From NCBI GenBank assembly GCA_025450405.1, contig JANWHL010000164.1:1-20971 (forward strand): a DNA stretch of 20,971 nt, written 5' to 3'. This DNA is from Ktedonobacterales bacterium. GTDB lineage: Bacteria; Chloroflexota; Ktedonobacteria; Ktedonobacterales; JADMIN01. A program made the position numbers and the translations under genes. Position 1 is the first letter of the stretch; the number at the start of each line of letters is the position of its first letter. Below the pieces are notes generated by a model. That model worked only from the letters and a program-made list of their open reading frames with translations. It did not search any database and was not told the origin of the DNA. This document shows positions 6,948-14,132 of the stretch, piece by piece.

Positions 6948-7715
6948 TTACCCCTCCGCCTGCCCACGCAGCTTCTCCGCGCCGGTCTGCACGCGCTGCA
7001 GTTGGTAGGCGAGCACCAGCAGCAGGCTGAAGAGCAGCGTGAAGGTGAACAGCGAGAACATCAGCGTACCGGCCGCCGACGCCGGCAGCCCGGACTGCAC
7101 ATAGGTTGTGGGTGGGTGCAGCGAACGCCACCACGTCACCGAGAGATAATCAATCGGCACATCCACGAAGCCGACGATGCCCAGCACCGCCGCCGTCCGC
7201 GCCCCCGAGGCCGTGCGCCCCGTATACGAGCGCAGCATCAGGTAGCCAACGTAGATGAACCACAGGATCAGCGTCGTCGTCAGCCGCGGATCCCACGTCC
7301 ACCAGGTGCCCCAGATGGTCCGCCCCCAGAGCGACCCCGTGATCAGCGTGACGGTTGTGAAGATCGTGCCCACCTCGGCGGCGGCGCGCGCCATCCAGTC
7401 CCAGCGCTCGTCGCGCCGCCAGAGATAGGCCACGCTCGCCACGAAGACGATAAAGAACGCCAGGAACGTCACCCAGGCGACCGGCACGTGAAAATAGAAT
7501 ATGCGGAAGGGCATACCTTGGACGACATCCACCGGCGCGGCCACCAGGATCGCCCAGATGGTCACGAGCATGCACACGCCCGTGACCAGCCCCAGCGCGG
7601 TGACGGCGCGCTCGCCGGGCGTCGCGCCGATGAGCGTGCGCACGCGCCGCGCGCCCGTCTGGGATGCCGCGGCTGGCGGCGCGACACCGCCGGTGGTCTC
7701 TCGCGCGACTTGCAT
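6948..7715 (-). CDS. ccmC: CcmC, haem transporter/handling protein for CcmE
   Basis: A 255-residue membrane protein that presents haem to CcmE on the periplasm-equivalent side. It shows six hydrophobic segments, the WWD (tryptophan-rich) motif WGTWWTWDPR at residues 135-144, and the two conserved haem-ligand histidines: H76 in YFHVPVAW and H200 in RSLHPPTTY. Length is near the family norm, with a ~35-residue extra N-terminus. A G tract lies just before the ATG. It starts 11 bases after the ccmB stop and its own stop region provides the ribosome binding site of ccmD. Confidence 0.96.
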   Translation of the reverse strand: MQVARETTGGVAPPAAASQTGARRVRTLIGATPGERAVTALGLVTGVCMLVTIWAILVAAPVDVVQGMPFRIFYFHVPVAWVTFLAFFIVFVASVAYLWRRDERWDWMARAAAEVGTIFTTVTLITGSLWGRTIWGTWWTWDPRLTTTLILWFIYVGYLMLRSYTGRTASGARTAAVLGIVGFVDVPIDYLSVTWWRSLHPPTTYVQSGLPASAAGTLMFSLFTFTLLFSLLLVLAYQLQRVQTGAEKLRGQAEG

Positions 7716-7726
7716 AAAACCCCCGT

Positions 7727-8488
7727 TCAGTCCTCGACCACATACTCGAAGGCAACGGCCGAGATGCTCAGGAAGATAACATCGAAAGCCGCGAGCAGCC
7801 CCACCCAGGGAGCGTCGCGCGCGACCGGGACGATGAGTGCGCTGGTTGCCCGCACGGCGGCGATCACCACCGGCACCAGCAGCGGGAAGATCAACACGGG
7901 CAGCAACAGCTCGCGCGCCCGCGTGTTGGCGGCCATCGCGGCGAAGAGGGTCCCCACCGCCGCCACCCCAATGGTGCCGAGCACGACGACCGGGACCAGG
8001 CCGCCCAGCGCCACCGGCACATTGTAGATGATGGCGAAGATCGGCACCGCCACCACCTCCACCACGCCGATGAAGAGCACGTTGCCGATCAACTTGGCGA
8101 AATAGACCACCGTGCGGTTCACCGGGCAGAGCAGCAGCCGGTCCAGCGGACCCTGGTCGTGCTCGGCGGCCACCGTTCGCCCCAGCCCCAGGATGCTGGC
8201 GAAGACAAAGGCCACCCAGAGCACACCGGGCGCGACCGCCGCCGTGTTCTCCACGCGCAGGTCGAACGCGAAGTTGAAGACGACCAGCACCAGCAGCGCG
8301 AAGAGGGCCATCGCGCTCCAGGTCTGCTTGGTGCGCAGCTCGCTGCGCAGGTCCTTCGCCACGATGGCCATCACCTGGCGGGCGAACGCGCTGGCGGTGC
8401 CGAGCGCGCCGTCCCCGCCGACGCCGGGTGGACTGATCTCCGTGGTGTTGACCCTAGTGGTCATGCGCGTCATGTTCGTGTCGCTCAT
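7727..8488 (-). CDS. ccmB: CcmB, membrane subunit of the CcmAB haem-maturation ABC transporter
   Basis: A 253-residue protein. After a ~35-residue soluble N-terminus the CcmB signature is clear: VAKDLRSELRTKQTWSAMALFALLVLVVFNFAF, then GVLWVAFVFASILGLGRTVAAEHDQGPLDRLLL with the conserved Glu/His loop, and PVLIFPLLVPVVIAAV. Six membrane helices are expected. With CcmA it forms the ATPase that drives release of holo-CcmE from CcmC/D. Its ATG overlaps the ccmA stop (ATGA), so translation is likely coupled, ensuring matched subunits. Confidence 0.96.
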   Translation of the reverse strand: MSDTNMTRMTTRVNTTEISPPGVGGDGALGTASAFARQVMAIVAKDLRSELRTKQTWSAMALFALLVLVVFNFAFDLRVENTAAVAPGVLWVAFVFASILGLGRTVAAEHDQGPLDRLLLCPVNRTVVYFAKLIGNVLFIGVVEVVAVPIFAIIYNVPVALGGLVPVVVLGTIGVAAVGTLFAAMAANTRARELLLPVLIFPLLVPVVIAAVRATSALIVPVARDAPWVGLLAAFDVIFLSISAVAFEYVVED

Positions 8489-9366
8489 CGGCCGCGCCCC
8501 GTTCCCGCGCTGTCGTCCAGGATCGTCCGCAGCGCCGCCGCATCCAGGCCCGCCGCCGGACCGGCGTACGTGATGCGCCCGCGCGCGAGCACCGCCACGA
8601 CGCTCGCGAGCTCGAGCCCGCGTTCGGCGGCGTGCGTGGTGAAGATCGTCGTCCGCCCCGCCACCGCGCGCTCCTCCACCAGATCCCGCAGCAGCCCAAA
8701 CGCCTGCGCGTCCAGCCCGGTCTCCGGCTCGTCCAGCAGCAACACGTCCGGTTCTTGCACGATGCCCCGCGCCAGCGCCAGCCGCTGGAGCAGCCCGCGC
8801 GAGAGCGTGCGCGCCCGGTCGCCCGCCCGCGCCGCCAGGCCCATGCGCGCGATCAGCGCCTCGGCGCGCCCGGCGGCATCGCGCACGCCATACATCCGCG
8901 CGAAGAACCGCAGATTCTCGCGGACCGTCAACTCCTCGTAGATATGCGGCTGGTGTCCCACATAGCCCACAATCCGGCGCACCGCATCGGCTTCGCGCGC
9001 CACATCGAGGCCCCCCACGCGCGCGGTGCCGGCGTCTGGCCGCGCCAGCGTCGCCAGCACGCGCAGCAGCGTCGTCTTGCCCGCGCCGTTCGCCCCGAAG
9101 AGCGCCAGCCGCTCCCCCTGCTCCAGTGCCAGGTCCACACCCCGCAGCACCGGCTTGGGGCCAAATGCCCGCGTTAACTTCACCACCTCCACCGCCAGCG
9201 CGCGCGCCGGCACCCCTCTCCCAGAGGGAGAGGGGTGGTCGACTCCGCGCCTCTCCGCGTCCTCCGCGTTCTCGGCGGTTAAGTGCTCTCGCTCCCCTCC
9301 CTGTCGCAACGGGGAGGGGCTGGGGGAGAGGACCCCATCACGTTCCACGCGGGCAATAGAGCTCAT
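8485..9366 (-). CDS. ccmA: CcmA, ATP-binding subunit of the cytochrome c maturation ABC transporter
   Basis: A 293-residue ATPase. Walker A is GANGAGKTT (91-99), the family-specific signature LSRGLLQRL is at 188-196, Walker B DVLLLDE at 207-213, and the switch His is H245 in FTTHAAERG. The normal domain begins near residue 57 (ALAVEVVKLTRAFG). Residues ~12-52 are not ABC sequence but translated short repeats: SPSPSPLRQGGE, an AENAEDAERR segment, and HPSPSGRGV. The ATG at 9366 overlaps the stop of the upstream gene (ATGA), which supports this start and implies the repeats entered in frame. A later start within the repeats cannot be excluded. Confidence 0.93.
   Translation of the reverse strand: MSSIARVERDGVLSPSPSPLRQGGEREHLTAENAEDAERRGVDHPSPSGRGVPARALAVEVVKLTRAFGPKPVLRGVDLALEQGERLALFGANGAGKTTLLRVLATLARPDAGTARVGGLDVAREADAVRRIVGYVGHQPHIYEELTVRENLRFFARMYGVRDAAGRAEALIARMGLAARAGDRARTLSRGLLQRLALARGIVQEPDVLLLDEPETGLDAQAFGLLRDLVEERAVAGRTTIFTTHAAERGLELASVVAVLARGRITYAGPAAGLDAAALRTILDDSAGTGRGR
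9211..9237. repeat. Perfect 12-bp hairpin repeat inside the ccmA 5' end
   Basis: CACCCCTCTCCC and GGGAGAGGGGTG form a perfect 12-bp stem around an AGA loop. Read on the minus strand it encodes HPSPSGRGV, CcmA residues ~44-52. Confidence 0.75.
9251..9285. repeat. 'AENAEDAE'-type short interspersed repeat inside ccmA
   Basis: The plus strand reads CCTCTCCGCGTCCTCCGCG and continues TTCTCGGCGGTTAA. On the minus strand it encodes LTAENAEDAERR. This pattern of imperfect 9-bp units is a widespread repeat in high-GC environmental genomes (recalled knowledge). A second, diverged copy is at 11005-11035. Confidence 0.6.
9294..9331. repeat. GC-rich hairpin repeat element, copy B, inside ccmA
   Basis: CCCCTCCC (9294-9301) pairs with GGGAGGGG (9312-9319) around a 10-base loop with GTCGCAAC, followed by CTGGGGGAGAGG. 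It resembles copy A at 5342-5385 in stem, loop and trailing G-rich arm. It encodes SPSPSPLRQGGE of CcmA. Confidence 0.65.
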
Positions 9367-10817
9367 GGGCGCGCTCCCCCCGCGGGAGATGTCGCATCCT
9401 CGGCCAACATCAGCGCCTTCAGCCGCGCCTTCAGCGCCTCGCGCTGGACCCGGTACGCCTCATCGTCCACCGTGGCGCCGTCGTGGGCACGATCCAGCTC
9501 CGCCAGCGCCTTCAACATCCGGCCCACCACCACCGCGTCCACGCCGTCCACCGGTGGCGCTTCCGCGAGCGGCGCGCGTCTCCGCTCGCCACTCCGCTCG
9601 CCACTCCGCTCGCCACTCCGCTCGCCACTCCGCTCGCCACTCCGCTCGCGCATGCCCGTCGCGGAGTTTGGCACCGCCACGGGCCGGCCCCGCCGCACCG
9701 CGTAGGCCGCCAGGCCAAAGGCCAGCAGCGCCAGCACCCCGGCCAGCGCGTAGAGCAGTCGCGGGTCGAAGTCGCTATGCTCGCCGGGCACCGGCAGCCC
9801 CGCCAGGCGCACGGCCGCGCCGCTGCCCGCCGGGAATGGACCGCCCTGCAGCACGTGCTCCCGCGCGCCGCCTGGCAGCGGCACGGTCTCCTGCGTCCCC
9901 AGCCCCGTCGAGGTCAGGCTGACGTCCGCCGGCGCCAGCACCACAACGCCAATCGTCGGATAGAACGCCTGATAGGTCAGATCGGACCGCGTGCCATCGT
10001 AGGGGTACTCGAAACTGAACTGGAACTCCGTCTGGCCGGGCGGCACGGGGGCGGTGGTGGCAAAGCCGCCGTTCACCTGGATCGTCTGGCCGCTGTCGAA
10101 GCCCTGCCCGGTGGCGAGATTGGTCGCGCCCGGCGCCGTGCCGAAGCGCAGCAGGTTCATTGGCTTGCCGTTGACCGGCGCCGTCGACCCCACATACGTC
10201 TTCTGGGCGGCGTTCACCACCGTGACCAGCTCCGAGACCGGAATCGTGCCCGCGAGGGTGTGCGGGCTCCCGACGTCGATCACGACGCGCGAGATGCCAA
10301 TCCGCGCGTCGCTGGAGGTCGCCTCATACGCCAGCAGCGTGACCGTCAGCCGCGCGTTCTGCGCCAGCGAGAGCGGATCGGAGCTGTAGGGCGCGCCTTG
10401 ATACGTCGTCGTGGTGATGTACACGCTCCCCTGGTCCGTCGCCAGGCCGGTGAAGTGAAACAGCCCCCCAGCGTCGGTCACGGCCGTGCCCTGGGTCTTC
10501 TGGCCCAGCCCGATGCCCGCCAGCAGCGTCACTCGCTGGCCCGCGATCGGTTTGCCGCCGGTGGTGCCGTCCACCAGCTGCCCGTCGATCGCGCCGTTGT
10601 CACCAGCCGTCCTGGACGCCGCCAGCGCCCCCGGCGCGAGCATCGCGCCCATGAGCATCGCGCCCATGAGCATCGCGCCCATGAGCATCGCGCCCATGAG
10701 CACGGCGAGCGGACCCGCCACCAGCGCCCCACGCACGGCCCGCGCCCAGGACCCATCCTGGCGCGCCGCCGGCATGTGTTCCTCGCTGATGGTGACGAGT
10801 CCCCGTCGCCGCTTCAT
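9363..10817 (-). CDS. Secreted/membrane-anchored protein with a carboxypeptidase-regulatory-like domain, in the ccm operon
   Basis: A 484-residue protein. Its signal sequence has a core of four MGAML repeats (residues 41-60) ending APGALAA. An Ig-like carboxypeptidase-regulatory fold follows (~76-162: GAIDGQLVDGTTGGKPIAGQ ... DAGGLFHFTGL). A long exported region comes next, then a membrane helix at ~354-375, an SGER repeat (391-412), and a cytoplasmic helical tail with ALAELDRAHDGATVDDEAYR. That tail resembles the short helical hairpin of CcmI-type proteins. The protein is not one of the named Ccm factors. Its position between the CcmI-like gene (3-bp gap) and ccmA (4-bp overlap) suggests a role in apocytochrome or haem handling. 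ATG 10817 has GGAAGG 9 bases upstream. Confidence 0.75.
   Translation of the reverse strand: MKRRRGLVTISEEHMPAARQDGSWARAVRGALVAGPLAVLMGAMLMGAMLMGAMLMGAMLAPGALAASRTAGDNGAIDGQLVDGTTGGKPIAGQRVTLLAGIGLGQKTQGTAVTDAGGLFHFTGLATDQGSVYITTTTYQGAPYSSDPLSLAQNARLTVTLLAYEATSSDARIGISRVVIDVGSPHTLAGTIPVSELVTVVNAAQKTYVGSTAPVNGKPMNLLRFGTAPGATNLATGQGFDSGQTIQVNGGFATTAPVPPGQTEFQFSFEYPYDGTRSDLTYQAFYPTIGVVVLAPADVSLTSTGLGTQETVPLPGGAREHVLQGGPFPAGSGAAVRLAGLPVPGEHSDFDPRLLYALAGVLALLAFGLAAYAVRRGRPVAVPNSATGMRERSGERSGERSGERSGERSGERRRAPLAEAPPVDGVDAVVVGRMLKALAELDRAHDGATVDDEAYRVQREALKARLKALMLAEDATSPAGGARP
9581..9649. repeat. 12-bp tandem repeat encoding SGER
   Basis: Five perfect copies of TCCGCTCGCCAC plus a 9-bp partial copy. 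On the minus strand they encode repeated SGER in the cytoplasmic linker after the second membrane helix. Identical units suggest recent expansion; the length is a multiple of three. Confidence 0.9.
10641..10700. repeat. 15-bp tandem repeat encoding MGAML in a signal sequence
   Basis: Four perfect copies of CATCGCGCCCATGAG. On the minus strand they form the hydrophobic core of the signal/anchor segment, so copy number directly sets its length. Confidence 0.9.
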
Positions 10818-10820
10818 TCC

Positions 10821-11387
10821 CTACGCCCTTCCTCGCCCACGTTTGCCGTGCCGACTCTGTCCGCCGTGCCCACCACCGCGTTCCGGCTGGCCCCTGCCGC
10901 GCGGACGCTGCCCGCCCTCGCGACGCGTCAGCCCCTCCGCCTGTCCCGCCGCTGTCCGCTTCACCACTTTGGGTGTCGGGCGGTCCGTCTTCTCTATGCT
11001 CTCGCCCTCTGCGTCCTCTGTGTCCTCATTGTGAACGCTCCCCCGCCCGTTCCCCGGGATGGCTGGGGCCGACGCCCGCAGCGCCGCCACCCGTTCTTCG
11101 ATAGCCGCGTCCAGCGCGCGCTCGCGGTCATAGCGCCCCTTGAGTGCCATCAGGGCGCGGCGCGTGTAGCGGTCCCGCAGCGCGCGGTAATCGTCGCCGT
11201 CGAGGTTGCCCAGCTGGTAGTCGAGCTCCACATCGCGCAGCGCCGCCTTGGCGGCGCGCTCGCGCTCGGCCAGCGCCGGTGCGGCGGCTGGGTCCGCGTC
11301 CCCGGCGGGCGCCGGGACAAAGAGCGGAGCCAGCACAATGGCCAGCGCGGACAACCCGAGCAGAGCGGCCCACAGAAGTGGGATCAC
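10821..11387 (-). CDS. Small membrane-anchored CcmI-like protein of the ccm operon
   Basis: A 188-residue frame with a GTG start that overlaps the ccmH stop (GTGA). One N-terminal membrane helix (residues 2-24) is followed by a helical segment, AAKAALRDVELDYQLGNLDG then DDYRALRDRY (47-74), typical of the N-terminal part of CcmI-type proteins, which help present apocytochrome. Residues beyond ~112 are a different matter. They contain an 'AENAEDAE'-type repeat (VHNEDTEDAEGE) and then a very basic Gly/Arg-rich tail with no fold. The tail may be read-through of non-ancestral sequence after repeat insertion. No zinc ribbon or CXXCH-binding TPR domain is seen. Confidence 0.65.
   Translation of the reverse strand: MIPLLWAALLGLSALAIVLAPLFVPAPAGDADPAAAPALAERERAAKAALRDVELDYQLGNLDGDDYRALRDRYTRRALMALKGRYDRERALDAAIEERVAALRASAPAIPGNGRGSVHNEDTEDAEGESIEKTDRPTPKVVKRTAAGQAEGLTRREGGQRPRGRGQPERGGGHGGQSRHGKRGRGRA
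11005..11035. repeat. 'AENAEDAE'-type short interspersed repeat inside the CcmI-like gene
   Basis: CCCTCTGCGTCCTCTGTGTC followed by CTCATTGTGAA, built of imperfect 9-bp units as at 9251-9285. It encodes HNEDTEDAEG on the minus strand. Downstream of it the reading frame loses recognisable protein character. Confidence 0.6.
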
Positions 11388-12079
11388 TTGGCCTCCGATC
11401 CAGCGGTGCGCGGCGCGGTGTAGTCCGCCACGTCGGGGTCCGCGTCCAGCATTGGCCGATAGGCTTCGAGGTCGGCATCGGTGAGCGCGTCCTCAGCGTC
11501 CGCCGTGCTCCCATAGTCCGCCACCGGCGATCCCGTGGGCGCGGCCGCCGCGGCCCGCCACTGGCGTCCCACGCCCGTGACCATGAGCACGCCCGCCAGC
11601 AACAGCGCCACCGGCGCCAGCCACATCAGCAGGTCCAGCCCGCCAAATGGCGGCACCTCGCGGATGCTCTCGCCATAGTGGTCCACGAAATACTGGATGA
11701 CCTGGTCCTCGCTCCAGCCATGCTGGAGCCGGTCACGGATAAACGCGCGCATCTGCGCGGCCTGGATCGTCGGCGCGTCGGCCACCGAGATGTTGGTCGC
11801 GCCGGGGTACTCCAGTTGGCTGGCCACATCGTGGACACGCTGGTCCAGCGTCTCGGGCCCCGCGCCGCGGAGCATCACGTCGCCCCAGACCGCCGCCACC
11901 GCCAGCAGCACCAGCAGCCCCGCCAGCACCGATCGATCGCGGAGCAGCGCCTTCCAGCGCGCGGGCGCCGCCGACGTCGCGGTCGCGCTTGTGGCCACTG
12001 GAGCCGCATTTGCGCGCGCGTCCGCGCCCAGCGCATTCGCGCGTGTCGTCGCGTTGGGCGTTGTCGCGTTGGGGCTCAT
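11384..12079 (-). CDS. ccmH: CcmH-family protein lacking both redox cysteines
   Basis: A 231-residue protein. Canonical CcmH reduces the apocytochrome CXXCH thiols using an LRCxxC motif exposed outside the membrane. The family pattern here is clear at residues 84-139: ASQLEYPGATNISVADAPTI, then MRAFIRDRLQHGWSEDQVIQ and YFVDHYGESI, followed by the membrane helix LMWLAPVALLLAGVLMV (~151-167). But the expected LRCPVCQG is LEYPGATN: Tyr91 and Ala94 replace the two cysteines, and the protein has no Cys at all. An extra N-terminal helix (~51-66) and a low-complexity PNATT-rich N-terminus are also present. The ATG at 12079 overlaps the ccmF stop (ATGA). Confidence 0.85.
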   Translation of the reverse strand: MSPNATTPNATTRANALGADARANAAPVATSATATSAAPARWKALLRDRSVLAGLLVLLAVAAVWGDVMLRGAGPETLDQRVHDVASQLEYPGATNISVADAPTIQAAQMRAFIRDRLQHGWSEDQVIQYFVDHYGESIREVPPFGGLDLLMWLAPVALLLAGVLMVTGVGRQWRAAAAAPTGSPVADYGSTADAEDALTDADLEAYRPMLDADPDVADYTAPRTAGSEAK

Positions 12080-14073
12080 ACGGCCACCTCCATCCTCGCC
12101 ACCCGCGACTCCAGCAGCGGCGAGGCCACCACCCGGCGGCGCTCCGGCCACCAGCAGATGATGCCGCCAAGGAGCATCACCAGGCCCCCCAGCCAGATCA
12201 GGGGTACCAGCGGGTTGAGGAACACGCGCAGCGTGACCTGGTCCGCGCCGTTCCAATCGGCCAGGAACACATACAGGTCCCGCAGCCCGTGCGTCGTGAT
12301 CGAGATGTCGCTGGTGGGCTGGTTTTCGAAGTTCGCGTAGATGCTGCGCCCCGGATAGATGTCCTCCACGGTTCGCCCGCCGTCGCTGATGCGCAGGTGC
12401 GCCGTCACGGTCTCCACATCACCGCGCGCGACATCGCTCGTCGCCACGTAGGTGATGGCGTACGGCCCGATGGCGATGTGTTGGCCGTGGGTGAGGTTGG
12501 CGTCGCGCTCGAGCTGGAAGAACTGCGAGCCGATCACCCCGACCGCCAGCGCCGCCAGCCCCAGATGGACCAGATAGCCGCCATAGCGCTGCCGGTGGCG
12601 CCCCACTAGGTGCCCGAGGGCGACGGGATACGCCTCGCCATGCCCGTGGCGCACGCGCACCCCGCGCCACACCTCGTAGACGATCGTGCCCGCCGCGAAG
12701 GTGCACACCGCGAACCCGATCACCGCCCACCAGGCCCGCATTCCCAGCAGCGGCAGGACAATCGCCACCACCGCCGCCGCCAGCGCCGGCCAGCGGCAAT
12801 TGCGCCACACTCCGGCCCACGAGGCGCGCCGCCAGGCCAGCAGCGGCCCAATGCCCATCAGCAGGATGAGCAGCGCGAAGAGTGGCCCGTTCACGCGGTC
12901 GTAGAACGGCGCGTCCACGGTCATCGTCTGGTGGCCGAACGTGGCCGAGATGAGCGGGAAGATCGTCCCCCAGAAGGTCGCGAAGGCGATGCCCACCAGC
13001 ACCAGGTTGTTCAGCAAGAAGCTGCCCTCGCGCGAGACCACCGACTCGAACTCCTGCTCCGGACGCAGCCGCGGCAGCCGGTAGACGAAGAGCCCCACGG
13101 CCACGACGAGGATGACGGCGAGGAAGGCGAAGAACCACGGCCCGATGGCCGAGTACGCGAACGAATGCACTGAGTTGATCAGCCCGCTGCGCACCTCGAA
13201 GGTGCCGAAGATCGAGAGCGCGAATGCGGCAATCACCAACCCAAGGTTCCAGACCTTGAGCGCGCCGCGCCGTTCCTGCACCATCGCCGAGTGCAGATAG
13301 GCCGTGGCCACCAGCCAGGGCAGCAGCGCGCAGTTCTCCACCGGGTCCCAGCCCCAGTAGCCGCCCCAGCCCAGCACGTGGTACGCCCACCACGCGCCCA
13401 GCAGCAGCCCCAGCGTCTGGATCGTCCACGACGCCAGCATCCAGCGGCGGATCGAGCGCAGCCACGCCGCGTCGAGCCGGCCGGTGAGCATTGCCGCCAT
13501 GGCAAATGCGAACGGCAGCGAGAAGCTCATGTAGCCCATGAGGAGCATGGGAGGGTGGACCAGCATGCCGGTGTCCATCAGCAGCGGGTTCAGCCCTGAG
13601 CCGTCCGCGGGCACCAGCCGCGAGCGCGTGAACGGGCTGGCCACGAAGACCAGCAGCACCAGGAAGAAGCCCTCGATGGCCAGCAGCGTGGCCACCACGT
13701 ACGGCATCAGATCGGCCGGCGCCCGCCGGCTCAGACCCACCGCCAGGGCCGCGAAGAGCGAGAGCATCAGCGCCCAGTAAAGCAGCGAGCCCTCCTGCCC
13801 GCCATAGAAGGCCGCCGTCGTGTAGTACCACGGCATGGAGAGGCTGGAGTGCTCGGCCACATACGCCACGCCGAAATCGTGACGCACGAACGACGCGATC
13901 AGCGCGACCGCCGCCGTCACCAGGAAAAGCGACACCAGCAGCACGGAGCGCCGCCCGCTCTGGACCAGTCCGGCATGGCCGAGTCGCGCCCCGAGCACGG
14001 AGGCGACGATGCCATAGACCGCGAAGACCAGCGCCAGGAGCAGCGCGATCGCGCCGAGATCCGAGAACCGCAC
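12076..14073 (-). CDS. ccmF: CcmF, haem lyase core subunit
   Basis: A 665-residue polytopic protein that attaches haem from CcmE to apocytochrome c. Numbered from the GTG start, the WWD motif WGGYWGWDPVEN is at 236-247, and conserved histidines are seen in AEHSSLSMPWYY (H75), LVHPPMLLMGY (H173), YHVLGWGG (H232) and AYLHSAM (H261). A large exported domain follows near the C-terminus before a final membrane helix. I chose GTG 14073 because GGAGAGG lies 8 bases upstream and the first helix starts right after it. The open frame extends to 14181 but would then overlap ccmE and add a non-conserved segment. The gap to ccmE is 59 bp. Confidence 0.95.
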   Translation of the reverse strand: MRFSDLGAIALLLALVFAVYGIVASVLGARLGHAGLVQSGRRSVLLVSLFLVTAAVALIASFVRHDFGVAYVAEHSSLSMPWYYTTAAFYGGQEGSLLYWALMLSLFAALAVGLSRRAPADLMPYVVATLLAIEGFFLVLLVFVASPFTRSRLVPADGSGLNPLLMDTGMLVHPPMLLMGYMSFSLPFAFAMAAMLTGRLDAAWLRSIRRWMLASWTIQTLGLLLGAWWAYHVLGWGGYWGWDPVENCALLPWLVATAYLHSAMVQERRGALKVWNLGLVIAAFALSIFGTFEVRSGLINSVHSFAYSAIGPWFFAFLAVILVVAVGLFVYRLPRLRPEQEFESVVSREGSFLLNNLVLVGIAFATFWGTIFPLISATFGHQTMTVDAPFYDRVNGPLFALLILLMGIGPLLAWRRASWAGVWRNCRWPALAAAVVAIVLPLLGMRAWWAVIGFAVCTFAAGTIVYEVWRGVRVRHGHGEAYPVALGHLVGRHRQRYGGYLVHLGLAALAVGVIGSQFFQLERDANLTHGQHIAIGPYAITYVATSDVARGDVETVTAHLRISDGGRTVEDIYPGRSIYANFENQPTSDISITTHGLRDLYVFLADWNGADQVTLRVFLNPLVPLIWLGGLVMLLGGIICWWPERRRVVASPLLESRVARMEVAV

Positions 14074-14132
14074 GGTGATTGCCTCTCCAGGGATGTTTGC
14101 CGGAATGGGCGCGGAAACGCCGCGACGACGAC

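Noticed and set aside
9581..9649. Possible CRISPR-like direct repeats
   Set aside because: The 12-bp units are contiguous without spacers and encode SGER in frame, so this is a coding tandem repeat.
9483..11423. A 646-codon open frame on the plus strand opposite the ccm genes
   Set aside because: It is antisense to three well-supported minus-strand genes, is Arg/His/Gln-rich with no family resemblance, and arises from GC-biased third positions in the real genes.
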